Assembly (NCBI GenBank): GCA_050084985.1
Contig: JBITNC010000001.1
Location: 123,814,001 to 123,878,000 of the forward strand
Length of the DNA stretch: 64,000 bases
Direction of reading: 5' to 3'
Source: Nageia nagi
Taxonomy: Eukaryota; Pinophyta
A program made the position numbers and the translations under genes. How positions within the stretch are numbered: position 1 is the stretch's first letter; every line of letters begins with the position of its first letter. The notes under the pieces were generated by a model. That model did not search any database and had not been told where the DNA came from. It was given only the letters and a program-made list of their open reading frames with translations. Of the stretch, positions 53,490-64,000 are shown one piece after another.

Positions 53490-56400
53490 GGTTTCCTTCA
53501 CTCACTAAGCACCAGAGGAAAGATGATACCCTACAGCTTCGGGAAAGTTTCACCGATAGTCTTAGAAATAAAATCGGAGAACCTCCGGCTATTCCCGAGT
53601 TCGATATTGTGGCCGAGTTAAAGAGGACGCCAGCAAGAGTATCTTTGTTTGAGGCTTTAAAAAATCCTGGGCAGATTGATTTGCTGAAAACGTCCCTTAT
53701 AGCTCAGAACGAAGGAATGGAAAAGGTTCTAAATCTGTTTGAGACATCGAAAATTCCGGGGATGGGAAAAAATAAACCTCCGGCCTTTTACATGACTCTG
53801 GAAATTGAAGGATATGTGCTCCATAATTGTTTGGTTGATTCCGGAGCGGCTACTACTGTTATGCCCAAAGCAGTGTGTGACGTAATGGGATTGCCTATGA
53901 CACGAACTACTACTGGAGTATTACAGTTGGATTCCACACCTGTTAAGACAGTGGGAGTTATCAAAGATATAGTTCTAAAGATGCACAAGTGCCCCTCTGT
54001 GGTTATTACTCAAGAAGTTGTTGTGGTGGAGTTACCCCCTCTGTTCGGGTTATGTTTGTCCAGAGAGTTTACAGCGAAAATAGGAGGTTACCTAGCAATG
54101 GATTATACTCATTATCTGATCCCTTGTGGGAATAAGAGGGTTAGGTTAAACAATGAGGAAATTTCCGAATTTCACGTAGAAAAAAAGGAGGAAGTGTGTG
54201 CAATCTTTGGTGAAATAGAGGAATCAGACGAGTTACTGGAAAGGTTGCAAACTGAAGATCCTTATAGTATGAGTATGCTTAATACCATCAGCGATATGGA
54301 ATTTGGAAATTATTGCTTGATGGAACCGGAGTCTTTTGTCCCGGAACTCACTAAGGGAAGCTTCCGGAGGAATGAGATCTGGGAGATGTTTTTTGACGGA
54401 GCTAGGTCTAAAAATGGATCTGGAGTGGGAATCATTCTGAAGGAACCAAATGGCAAGGTATATAAATTCTCTTTCAGGCTTACCTGGTTATGTTCAAATA
54501 ATGTAACAGAATATGAAGCACTTTGCCTCGGGCTGGAACAAGCCATTAAAATGAAGATCCGGTGTTTGAAGATCAAAGGAGATTCAGAGCTAATAGTAAA
54601 GCAGGTGACAGATAAATGTTCAGCTAAGCATCACTATTTGAAATCATATAGAAATAGAGTTTGGGATCTGTTGGAACATTTCGAGGCTTTACATATTCAG
54701 TCAATCTCAAGGAGGTTCAATCATGAGGCTGATGCTTTAGCACAGATGGGAGCCAGCTTTGATCCCACTGATGATTGGTTCAGGGAAAAAGGGGTTCAAC
54801 TCATTTTCAGGCCTTCAATTCCGGATAATGATTCCTTCTGGCAAGTGTTCCGGGATGAGGCTCAGATTAATCAATTCCTATTACAACAAGCTGTGTGTCA
54901 CGCGGTAGGGGAAGAAGATTCTGAAATCTTCCGGGGGCAGGATGTAATTCAACTGAATAATAATAAAGTTCCCAAAGATTTGATTCCGTTCGAAGCATTG
55001 TTTGACAGATGCGACCATGTAAAAAGAAGAGGTCTAAGTATAAATCCGGATAACTATAGAGAGTGTGAGGTTTTCCCGGGCAAGTCATTGAAAATCGGTA
55101 CCTGTAATACCCCGGAACAAACCCACGAGATTGTGCAATTATGCAAGGCATATGTAGACGTCATTGCTTGGTCTTACGACGATTTGAAGATTTTCGACAA
55201 GTCAGTGATGCAGCATACTATTGAATTGATAGAAAACGCCAAACCAGTCAGACAGAAACAGCGGCCAGTGAATCCTAAAATCGAAGCAGCTATGAAACAA
55301 GAAGTTTTGAAATTGTATAAAGCTGGAATAATTTATCCCATTAAACACTCCACTTGGGTGGCGAACCTCGTACCGGTCCGGAAGAAAAATGGTGAGATAA
55401 GGCTGTGTGTGGATTTTCGGGGCCTGAATAAAGTATCCTTGAGAGATCATTATCCTTTGCCACCAATGGAACAAATACTCAATACCGTGGCGGGTGCCGA
55501 AAGATTCTCTTTGATAGATGGTTTCTCCGGATACAACCAGGTGTGGGTCCGGAACGAAGACCAATTTAAAACGGCTTTTACAACCAAATGGGGTACATTT
55601 GCTTTCCAGAGAATGCCTTTCGGTTTGTCTAATGCAGGAGCTACTTTCCAAAGAGCTATGGATCATGCATTTGGAGAGTTGGTGAACAAGAGCGTGGTAG
55701 TATATCTTGATGATATTACTGTGTTCTCACATAACAAAAACCTTCACGTCCAACACCTGGAACAGGTTTTCATCAAATGTAGAAGGTATGGCATATCCTT
55801 GAATCCTAAGAAATCAATTTTCGCAGTAGATGAAGGGAAGTTATTGGGTCATGTAATTTCAAAGGAAGGTTGGGCCATTGATCCAGATAGAATAAAAGCA
55901 ATTAAGAACTTAGTTCTCCCATCCAATAAGAAGTCTCTACAGTCTTTTCTGGGTCAGATTAATTTTGTCAGGAGATTTGTTCAGGATTTTTCAGGCATTG
56001 TCAAACCTATTACTCAGATGCTAAAAAAGGATACACTGTTTGAGTGGACGGAAGAAGGTAAAAAGGCTTTTCAGGAAATCAAAGAAGTAATTACTGAAGC
56101 CCCGGTACTGAGAAATCCGGATTTTAGTAAGAAGTTTATTCTGTATGCATATGGTTCGGATACTAGTGTCGCTGCTATTCTGACTCAAAAGTATGAAAAG
56201 AATGAGGAATATCCCGTAGCGTTCTTCAGCCAAACTATGAATAGTTGCGAAGAGAAATATACCTTTCTTGAAAAACAAGTCTTGGCCATTGTGAAAGCTC
56301 TTGGCAAGTTGAAACATTATGTTGCTCAAAGCAAGATTTTGATTCTAACTATACATCCGGATGTCAGGTCTTATATTATGCAGGGTGAATTGGGAGAAGG

Positions 56401-57844
56401 GAGACCCGGTTGGATTTCAAAAATCCTCAAATATGATGTAGAAATCCGGCCTACCAAGCTCATAAAAGGGAGAGCGCTTTGTGAGCAACTTGCAAAATCA
56501 ACAATACCAGAGGAGGGAACAGTATGCCATATTGGACAAAAGGTACCAGAGGTCGAACCCGGGGTTATAACGAATGATTGGGTAGAGCAGTTGAGCAGAT
56601 ACTTCGAGTCCGGAAAGCTTCCTGACAACATGGATGCGTCCCAGAGAAGGCGGTTCAAAATTCATGCCCAAAATTATACAGAAATAGATCAGGTACTTTA
56701 CAGAAGAAATCATGATGGTGTTTTGCTGAGATGTGTACCGGCATCGAAGACAGAAGAACTTATTGAAGAGTTTCATTCCGGGATATCCGGAGGCCATTAT
56801 TCCGGATATACAATGGTGAGTAAAATTATCCAAGCCGGATATTATTGGCCTACTATGTTTAAAGAGGCTTTTGCAAAATCCCAGGGTTGTGAAAAATGTC
56901 AAAGGTTCGCGGGGAGAAAGAGAAGTGCAGCATTGCCGTTGGAACCGGTTCAGGCGGAGGAACCCTTTCAGCAATGGGGGTTGGATTTTATTGGAGTAAT
57001 CAATCCTAATTCTTCAGCCGGGCATAAATTTATTCTCACAGCTACAGATTTCTTCACCAGATGGGCAGAGGCGGAAGCCGTGAGAGAAGCAAACCAGAAG
57101 ACCGTGGTAAAATTCATAGAGAAGCTAATCACCAGGTATGGTATCCCTCAAACAATTGTTTCAGACAATGGCCTAGCATTTGTAGGAACAGAAGTCACAA
57201 ATTTTGCTATGAGATATGGTATTTACTGGAAAACTTCCTCGAATTATTACCCTCAGGGTAATGGTTTGGCCGAATCTACAAATAAGAACTTGATCCGGAT
57301 TCTTAAAAGAATAATGGAAGACAACCCACGAACTTGGCATGAGAAACTTAATTGGGCATTGTGGGCAGATAGAATCACTGTGAAGTCATCCATCAAGACC
57401 AGCCCTTATACTCTGGTATACGGTAAGAGGGCCATGTTGCCAAGTCATTTCGAGCTTCCGGCCTTGAAAATTTTACAAGAGTACGGAGGAGATTTCGAAC
57501 CCCATCAAGTCCGTCTGAATGAACTACTGCATTTGGAAGAACTCCGGAATCAGTCGTATCAGAGTTTACAGAACAGAAACGCAGTAGTTAAGAGATGGTT
57601 CGATAACCGAAAGGCCACTCCAGAAGATTTCAAGGAAGGAGATTTAGTTTTGAAATGGGATGAAGACAGAGCCAAGACTGGAAAACATAAAAAGTTTGAT
57701 TCCTTATGGTCCGGACCGTACATGATATCTAGATGTGCAGGAAAGAACTCTTTCGAAATATCAAAGTTAAACGGGTGGCGGCTGCCAATCTTGGTCAATG
57801 GGCAGCATTTAAAGCACTATGAACCCGCATGCGCGGGAGATTGA
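53312..57844 (+). CDS. Pro-RNaseH-RT-RNaseH-remnant-INT part of gypsy unit 3
   Basis: In the resumed frame this is open for 4.5 kb to the stop at 57842-57844, and is the only complete uninterrupted pol in the window. It contains retropepsin (DSGAATT), intact RVT_3-type RNase H (FFDGARS, VTEYEAL, GDSELIV, HEADALA), RT (YLDD), degenerate native RNase H (LYAYGSD, LTIHPD), integrase finger and D-D-35-E core, and the GPY block, in that order. An in-frame ATG at 53144 lies upstream of the shift in another gag frame, so the open stretch should not be taken as starting there. It shows that the domain order is not an assembly join, since units 2 and 3 agree. Confidence 0.9.
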   Translation: MPERKVESQRDAGPVLSRRQDAVPGSKDKVLEKEKNAEKFPLPEIKPTPKINDQSIRKLRFPSLTKHQRKDDTLQLRESFTDSLRNKIGEPPAIPEFDIVAELKRTPARVSLFEALKNPGQIDLLKTSLIAQNEGMEKVLNLFETSKIPGMGKNKPPAFYMTLEIEGYVLHNCLVDSGAATTVMPKAVCDVMGLPMTRTTTGVLQLDSTPVKTVGVIKDIVLKMHKCPSVVITQEVVVVELPPLFGLCLSREFTAKIGGYLAMDYTHYLIPCGNKRVRLNNEEISEFHVEKKEEVCAIFGEIEESDELLERLQTEDPYSMSMLNTISDMEFGNYCLMEPESFVPELTKGSFRRNEIWEMFFDGARSKNGSGVGIILKEPNGKVYKFSFRLTWLCSNNVTEYEALCLGLEQAIKMKIRCLKIKGDSELIVKQVTDKCSAKHHYLKSYRNRVWDLLEHFEALHIQSISRRFNHEADALAQMGASFDPTDDWFREKGVQLIFRPSIPDNDSFWQVFRDEAQINQFLLQQAVCHAVGEEDSEIFRGQDVIQLNNNKVPKDLIPFEALFDRCDHVKRRGLSINPDNYRECEVFPGKSLKIGTCNTPEQTHEIVQLCKAYVDVIAWSYDDLKIFDKSVMQHTIELIENAKPVRQKQRPVNPKIEAAMKQEVLKLYKAGIIYPIKHSTWVANLVPVRKKNGEIRLCVDFRGLNKVSLRDHYPLPPMEQILNTVAGAERFSLIDGFSGYNQVWVRNEDQFKTAFTTKWGTFAFQRMPFGLSNAGATFQRAMDHAFGELVNKSVVVYLDDITVFSHNKNLHVQHLEQVFIKCRRYGISLNPKKSIFAVDEGKLLGHVISKEGWAIDPDRIKAIKNLVLPSNKKSLQSFLGQINFVRRFVQDFSGIVKPITQMLKKDTLFEWTEEGKKAFQEIKEVITEAPVLRNPDFSKKFILYAYGSDTSVAAILTQKYEKNEEYPVAFFSQTMNSCEEKYTFLEKQVLAIVKALGKLKHYVAQSKILILTIHPDVRSYIMQGELGEGRPGWISKILKYDVEIRPTKLIKGRALCEQLAKSTIPEEGTVCHIGQKVPEVEPGVITNDWVEQLSRYFESGKLPDNMDASQRRRFKIHAQNYTEIDQVLYRRNHDGVLLRCVPASKTEELIEEFHSGISGGHYSGYTMVSKIIQAGYYWPTMFKEAFAKSQGCEKCQRFAGRKRSAALPLEPVQAEEPFQQWGLDFIGVINPNSSAGHKFILTATDFFTRWAEAEAVREANQKTVVKFIEKLITRYGIPQTIVSDNGLAFVGTEVTNFAMRYGIYWKTSSNYYPQGNGLAESTNKNLIRILKRIMEDNPRTWHEKLNWALWADRITVKSSIKTSPYTLVYGKRAMLPSHFELPALKILQEYGGDFEPHQVRLNELLHLEELRNQSYQSLQNRNAVVKRWFDNRKATPEDFKEGDLVLKWDEDRAKTGKHKKFDSLWSGPYMISRCAGKNSFEISKLNGWRLPILVNGQHLKHYEPACAGD

Positions 57845-57969
57845 CTGAAAGAAAAGACATGATTTTGTATATATGTAAATAAAAAGACAGGATTTCAATT
57901 TTGAATTTGAGGCTGGATTCTAAATTTCTTTTCGACAAAGGCGAAATTTTCCCTCAGAAGTCACCATAA

Positions 57970-59244
57970 TGTAGATTCCTACAAAATAAATTCTTTATTA
58001 AAGCCCCGGTATACCTTAATTTCAACCATGGGTTCATTCTTAGATTCTCTGGAGTTTTTTCCGGAGCAGATAAAGCAGCCCGGAGTCAGAGTAAAGTTTT
58101 CTGGAATAAAGTGGAGACGTGCGGAGGATAAGATGATTATTTTTTGGGGTGAAAACCAAGTTCCGGAAAAGATAAAGTCAGCATAAGTTCTCCAGCAAAC
58201 AAAGCATTCCGGAGAAATGAAATAATGACGTCACGGGGAAACAACGTTCACATTTTGAATGGAACCGGAGCCCAGAATGGATGACATCATCAAGGAGTAA
58301 TTTAGTGTCCGGAGCCAGTGAATGAAGAAGTCCGGAGATTCAAGGCTGACGTCAGGCGTAGGGGAAAGATTAACATTTGGGATTAAGACCGCGCCCAGAG
58401 GAAAATAGGCCCGCAAAGAAAGATTGAAGAGCCTGAGCCATAGAATTAAGAAATCCCGAAAGAGAGTAAGTCTGCAAGATGCCTGAGTACAATCATCAGG
58501 GAACCGAATCGTCGGCGATCTGCCCAATTTTGTAACAGCCGGCCAAGTGTCATATGTAGGTGATATCAGTTCAAGAAGGCCAGAATCTTGCGGCCGTTTT
58601 GTAAACGTTTCTATTCTGTAATTTTGTAACTGTTATTAACACAGTATAAATATATGAAAATAAAGAGAAACTGGGGTCGGAAGCCTAGTATTGCCCTTTT
58701 CATTTGTTCTCGAAGACCTGTAGCTTCAGTCCGGTACTATGAAACCATCTTGACCTTTCTTGTCTAGCACTCGTAATTGTTATTCTTAATTTGGTTACAT
58801 TGTGGCAGCTTAGCTTGTTTCCTGAGTAATAGTTGCGGGTTGCTAGTATAACTGTGTCTGCTACATGGTAGAGTAGAAGCTGGGGAGCTATTCAGAGAGT
58901 GAGGACTTGTTCTGTGGCTGCGACACTAGATTCAGGCCAAGGTTTCGCACACTGCGAAAGCCCGCGCTGAACTAGTGATCTACCCCTTTGCTTTCTCTCT
59001 CGTTACCCTATCCTTTTACTTCCTTTCTTGTTACCCTATCCTTTTACTTCCTTTCTTGTTACCCTATCCTTTTGCTTAAATCTCTCGCTCCCTACTCTTT
59101 TTATCTCTTTCCTGTTACTTTTTCTCTGCCCAATGGATAAGGAACCGGCCTTCTCCGGAGATCAGGCTGCATCCTACAGTCTGTTCGTGAACTACTTTGG
59201 TTAAGATTGTTCCAGGCGCACATATTACACAATCTCAATCAACA
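57970..59244 (+). mobile_element. LTR 3, right end of the array
   Basis: 1275 bp ending TCAATCAACA, then CTTAATATC of the flank. This junction defines the LTR end for the whole family. Contains the short ORF at 59133-59204. Confidence 0.9.
58226..58654 (+). promoter_or_regulatory. LTR 3 promoter: TGACGTCA sites and TATA box
   Basis: TGACGTCA at 58226-58233 and 58347-58354; TATAAATATA at 58645-58654. If active it would read outward into the flank at 59245. Confidence 0.55.
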
Positions 59245-60108
59245 CTTAATATCATGGACTGTTATAAGATAACCATAATTTCATAACCATTTTATACATC
59301 TACAAGGTTTCATCTCAACTTAGACCTATTTATATCACATTATCTCTTTAGTATTAAAGATCTCAAGTGTGTTACTTCTTTAGAACATACTTTACTTACA
59401 CATGCTAAAATTTATTAGTTATAATACTTATGTTAGGTACCATAACCCATCTTTATGTTCAAACTCCATTGCACTTTCACTATAATTTCCAACCTATCAT
59501 CGTATAATCAAGTGTTACCCATCATATTATAGTGTACTAATGTACATGCATAACCATATCTACTATAATGAAAAAATATCTAATAAGTCTTGTTTATCAT
59601 AAAATCAGCTTTTACTAAACTATAAGTTCTCTCTACCTCAAAACCAACAAGAATCTACCATTCTTCACTATCTAATAAGAACATGCAATACAAAAAAGAT
59701 ATTTTCAACATTAGGAAAAATAATTTAAATATCCTAAATAGGTACAATAACATTAACAATTTCATATAAAAAATGAAAGAAACATTTTCCAAAATTATTT
59801 CTAGTTAGAAAAATAAATTTATCCAAACAAGATTTGATAGCATGTGTCCAGTTATATATAATAAAGTATAAAAGGAAAATATTTCAAAGCATGACATATT
59901 AGAATAAGAAATATGCTACTACTCAAAATAAATCAAGAAATGAAGCATCATAAAAGATATAAACTATTTTTATAATCCATTAAAAATTTGATTTACATTA
60001 GAAATCATAATGATAGGCTATGGTTACCCTTGTATAATGATTCAATATAAATATTATATATAATCATTAAATAATCATAAACGTATGTATGTAGCTTAAC
60101 CAAAGATT

Positions 60109-60684
60109 AACAATTGAACTTGGATAAAATATTACAATACTATTGAGTTAGATGCATAAGCTCAATGGTCAATGACATCATTTAGTTGTGGGAGACCTCA
60201 AACAAAAAAGGTTAGAATCCCACCTTTTAAATTAATGTGGTTTAATACACTTACAAAATCAATAAAAATCACCTATCCTACATAGGCATAAAATAAAAAT
60301 GATAAAAACATAAAAATTGTGCCTTACATTTTATTTCAATATAATGAGTTGAATGCATAAGCTCATTAGTGAATGATGCCATCTAGTTGTGGAGACCTAA
60401 AATAAAAAGTGTTAAAATCCCACCTTGTAAATTAATTTAGTGTAATACACTTACAAAATTAATAAAAACCACCTATCCTACATAGGCAATAAATAAAAAT
60501 GGTCAAAACATCAAAATTATACCTTACATTTTGTTTCAATATCATGAGTTGAATTTATAAGCTTAGTAGTCAATGTTGTCATCTAATTGTGGAAGCCTTG
60601 AAAATAAAATATTAAAATCCCACCTTTTAAATTAATTTAGTGTTTAATACACTTACAAAATTATCAATAATGATAGGTATCCTA
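60109..60684 (+). repeat. Three tandem SINE-like units (copy 2)
   Basis: Same as 32240-32815. Confidence 0.55.
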
Positions 60685-61124
60685 CATAAGCATTAGGGAT
60701 TTTAGATGGCTTAAGGGGATTAGGGATTAGGCACTAGGGATTAAGGGTTATGAATTAGGGGTTGGGCATTAGGGTTTCTAGAGTTAAGTATTAAGGATTA
60801 AAGGTTATGTATTGTAGGTTAGGTGCTATGGGTTAGGGATTAAGGTTTTTAGGGGTTAAGGGTAAGAGATTAGGGGTTAGGTTTTAAGGATTAAGGGTTT
60901 AGGGATTAGGGGTTAGGGATTAAGGATTAGGGATTAGGTATTAGGAATTAGGATTAGGGATTAGGGGTTCATGATTAAAGATTTGGGATCATGAATTAGG
61001 GATTAAGGGTTAGGGTTTAGGGGTTTAAGATCAAAGGTTAGGGACTAGGGAATAGTGGTTAAGGATTATAGTTTATGCATTAGGTGTTAGAGATCATGGG
61101 TTATGGATTAAGGGTTAGGAATTA
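60685..61124 (+). repeat. TTAGGG-like minisatellite (copy 2)
   Basis: Same as 32816-33254 with one extra G (GAATTAGGGATTAAGG against GAATTAGGATTAAGG). Confidence 0.6.
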
Positions 61125-61202
61125 AGGAGAAGGGAAGGGGAAAATAAATAAGAGGGGAAGGGGAGATGGGGGAGGGAAGGGGGATATAGAGGAAAGGGAA
61201 TG
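61125..61202. repeat. Polypurine tract (copy 2)
   Basis: Same as 33255-33332. Confidence 0.8.
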
Positions 61203-62635
61203 ACTTATAGATCTTTGGGAATATGAATTTGAAGTTCTTGGGTCAATTTCAGAGCATTTCAAGCCTTGTACAAACTTTCTAAGGTTAAAAATCCCTATCT
61301 AGGCATTAAATGATGCCACATGGATCTTTATAAAAGGTACAAAGGTGTTGAAATTAGGAAAAGAATTCTTCAAACCTAGAATCAAGCCAAAATTCACTTC
61401 CCCGTATGTTTTGATCCTTGTAAAAGCATCTAGGGGTAAAAAATAATGCTTTTGGCATGTAAATAGGTTTTTAGAGTGGTTAAGTTTGAAATTCAGAGCT
61501 TAAATGGGAATTTTGGAGTATTAGGAAGGCTAATATTAAAAGAATCACATTTTGAACCTCAAAATCCAATATATTAAGGCAATTTCTAAAATTAAATATT
61601 GATTTTTATAATTAACTTTATGGAAGACTAGTTTTTAGGGTAAACTTCTAATGATTGTATCTTACATATTTTTGGGTAGAACCTAGTACTATAATATATC
61701 AAAAGAAACAAAAGTAAATTAGAAATCTAAAGGTGAAGGTATGGAAATATTTGAAGAAAATAATATTAATAAAAAATTATTTGGAAGTAAAATACTCTGT
61801 AATTTATTGAGTAGGACTATGTGAGTGTAAGATAAAGATGCAAGGATCAAGGTTGTATTTTGCTAATAAAGTACAGAAAGTTATATATCATTAGAGAGAT
61901 GTCGAAGATTAATTTTCAATGTTAAAATAAAAAATCTATAAGGAATTCTCATATTAAATAAATAACCTTTAGAATAAAACTTACACATGAAAGGGTAGTT
62001 TATGCCAATCTCAAATATCTCCATAGTAAATGTATGAAATGGAAAAACAATAAGTACCCTCCTAGTTAAAATGAATATAAATACTTAAATACAATATTTG
62101 ATAAGCTCTAGATTACTTGTACAAATATTTACAAATGTTTCCTCCTCTAGCAATGCCTTGAGTAGAAGATACAACACATAGCCATATAGAGAAGTTATAG
62201 AGAAAACTCTAGCAAATTTTCTATTTCAAAATGATAGTATTACATATATGAGGAGTTTCAAGTAAGTTGCAAAAATATCTTAATAGTATACAAGAAAAAT
62301 ACAAGAAGAAGAATGGATTAATTCATACAAAATGAGGGATATGATCCATATATCTCTCATGCTTGAGAAAATTAAGTGTTCCACACTCTAAAGACCTACT
62401 AATAGTATAAAATCTACCTAGAAGTCAAAAACTCTATAAGGGAAGCCATGTTTTTCATCATAAATATTTGTGATAGTATTAAAATACTCATGTACAAGCA
62501 TACGAGGAGTTTAAGGTAGGTAGCTGAAGTAGTTGAAATAAAGAGCTGATAATAGCTATTTGAGGAGAAAAGTATTTAAATATTATGTTTCCCATTTATG
62601 TCAAATTCTAAAAAATAATTAAAATTTTAGAACAT
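61203..62635. other. Unassigned stretch, copy 2 of 33333-34764
   Basis: No gene seen. Probably includes the copia 3' LTR, as in copy 1. Confidence 0.4.
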
Positions 62636-62802
62636 TATATTACTTCATTTCTCCCCTTAATATCAATGATTTGAATGCTAGTTTTATTTTAAAGTTCAAT
62701 TAATTGGTATTTTGGTAATACTTTGGTGAATATGTTTAATGGTCTCCAAATATACAAAATTGGAATTCAATTAATCCATCCTCCACTAAGTCTCTCATGA
62801 AA

Positions 62803-62854
<52 letters not shown>

Positions 62855-63967
62855 TATATGAAAAATTGAGTTCTTGGTCCTTAGTCATAGCAATAGTTTT
62901 GGTGTTGTCATAGTGAACTTTGATTGGATGGGGAATCTCCATTACCAAGTCTTCAAATAGTTTAGCCATCCAAATGGCTTGACTGCAAGTAGAGGAGGTA
63001 GTAATATACTCTTCTTAAGTATTATATAGAGAAATTATATGATGCTTCTTGCTACTCCATGAGACTAGTGAGTTACCAAAGAAGAAAGAATAACCATATG
63101 TTCTCTTTCTATTATCTTGGCTTCTAGACTCATCTACATCTATCTATGCTTCAAGAGTAATTGAGTTAGTTGCTTTATAGCATAAAGAAAATAATTTTGT
63201 ACCACTAATATACTATAGAATTATTTTGGTGGCTTTCTAATGTGACTCATGTGGTGAATGCATAAATCTAGATACTAAACTTAATGTAAACATAATGTTT
63301 AGTCTTGTAGCTGTGAGATACATTAGGCAACTAACTAAATACTTATACAAGGTTGCATCCAAAAGAGTACTAGAGTCCTCTTTCATTAATTTTCAACCAA
63401 CAACTATGGGTGTACTAATTGGTTTGTAGTCATTCATGGTAAATCTAACCAATAGTTAATCAACATACTTGGTTTGAGTGATGAAAATTCCATTAGATGA
63501 GGGTTTATCTTGCATACATAAGAAGTGTTGTATTTCAACCAAATTATTTATCTCAAACTCATTTACCATATAATTCTTAAATCATTGCACTACAGAAGTA
63601 TAACTACTCATGAAGATAATATCATCAACATATAAACAAATGATGATGAATTTAGAACAACTTGATTTTGTGTATAATGTACCTTCTATTGAGAACCTAT
63701 GATAACCATTATGATGTAATTAGGTTTCAATTCTATAGTACAAAGATCTAAGTGCTTTCTTGAGCCTATAAGGATCTTTCTTGAGCCTATAAGGATCTTT
63801 CTTTAGTCTATACACTTTATCTTCATTGTCAACAATGGTGAATCCTATTGATCTATCCACATAGACTTCTTATTTCAATTCATCATCCAAGAGGGTTGAT
63901 TTTACATCCATTTGATATACAATAAGTTTAAAATAGGATATAAAAGCAAGAAGAGATATGCCTATAT
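62636..63967 (-). pseudogene. Ty1/copia RT and RNase H remnant (copy 2)
   Basis: Same blocks as 34765-36088, including the 21-bp duplication (63759-63800), the YVDD motif and the SWSSKK and AEY-type RNase H blocks. One substitution against copy 1 was seen (A at about 63742 where copy 1 has T). Confidence 0.85.
62804..62852. repeat. (AT)n microsatellite (copy 2)
   Basis: About 24 AT units, longer than the 34934-34973 copy. Confidence 0.95.
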
Positions 63968-64000
63968 TGTTGGACTTTGAGTGACACTGAGAGGGGGGGG
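63968..64000 (-). mobile_element. Start of the long copia LTR (copy 2), cut by the window end
   Basis: TGTTGGACTTTGAGTGACAC and the following G run repeat 36089-36121, so the nested LTR insertion is present in both copies. Confidence 0.85.

Larger units (their letters stand above)
50547..59244 (+). mobile_element. Young Tat-like Ty3/gypsy element, unit 3 (LTR 2 to LTR 3)
   Basis: 8698 bp, sharing LTR 2 with unit 2. The right end abuts non-element DNA at 59245 that also occurs uninterrupted at 31376. The predicted 5-bp target duplication is CTTAA (59245-59249), but the left side of the array is lost in the gap, so it cannot be confirmed. Confidence 0.88.
59245..64000. repeat. Segment duplicated from 31376-36115 (copy 2, right flank of the insertion)
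   Basis: Near-identical to copy 1 at an offset of 27869 at the left end, rising to 27879 after small indels. It carries the same SINE-like array, minisatellite, copia remnant and the start of the long copia LTR, and runs out of the window. Individual parts are listed below only briefly. Confidence 0.95.

Noticed and set aside
1-64000. CRISPR arrays, tRNA or rRNA genes, prokaryotic operons
   Set aside because: No regularly spaced identical repeats with unique spacers and no full tRNA or rRNA pattern were found; the only tRNA-like boxes belong to the SINE-like units.

Overview
The window is non-coding plant nuclear DNA made almost entirely of transposable elements. I see no host gene, rRNA, tRNA, CRISPR array or bacterial-type operon. 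The mix of Ty3/gypsy elements of the Tat type (with an added archaeal-type RNase H), Ty1/copia elements with a very long LTR, a plant LINE and a plant-mobile-domain pseudogene points to a seed plant with a large, repeat-rich genome. The species cannot be named from this sequence.

Layout. 0.5-2.7 kb: minus-strand plant mobile domain pseudogene. 4.1-4.9 kb: probable LTR of a plus-strand element. 4.9-9.2 kb and 10.2-15.7 kb: two minus-strand members of one gag-only LTR family; the LTR of the first is split by a younger 2.6-kb gag-only element (6156-8731) with a perfect 5-bp target duplication. 15.85-18.3 kb: plus-strand LINE pseudogene. 20.5-28.25 kb: old minus-strand Tat element with decayed gag, protease, RT, RNase H, second RNase H and integrase zinc finger. 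28.3-34.8 kb: AT-rich DNA with tandem SINE-like units, a TTAGGG-like minisatellite and polypurine tracts. 34.8-36.1 kb: minus-strand copia RT/RNase H remnant, cut by a 2.08-kb copia LTR (36089-38165). 38348-38447: 100-N assembly gap.

From 38448 to 59244 lies a tandem array of a very young Ty3/gypsy element: a badly sequenced gag-to-pol fragment, a clean partial pol, then LTR - internal - LTR - internal - LTR with a 7423-bp period. The polyprotein order is Gag, zinc knuckle, protease, intact RNase H, RT, degenerate RNase H, integrase. The intact RNase H is upstream of RT, whereas the old Tat element in the same window has it downstream. Each unit carries its own single-base frameshift(s), so none reads through as printed.

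From 59245 to the window end the sequence repeats 31376 to about 36115 almost base for base. The copy starts exactly at the outer edge of the last LTR, and the left copy is continuous across that point. The left copy therefore looks like the empty allele and the right copy like the 3' flank of the filled allele. The simplest reading is that two haplotypes of one locus were placed in series around the gap (false duplication); a real segmental duplication is the alternative.
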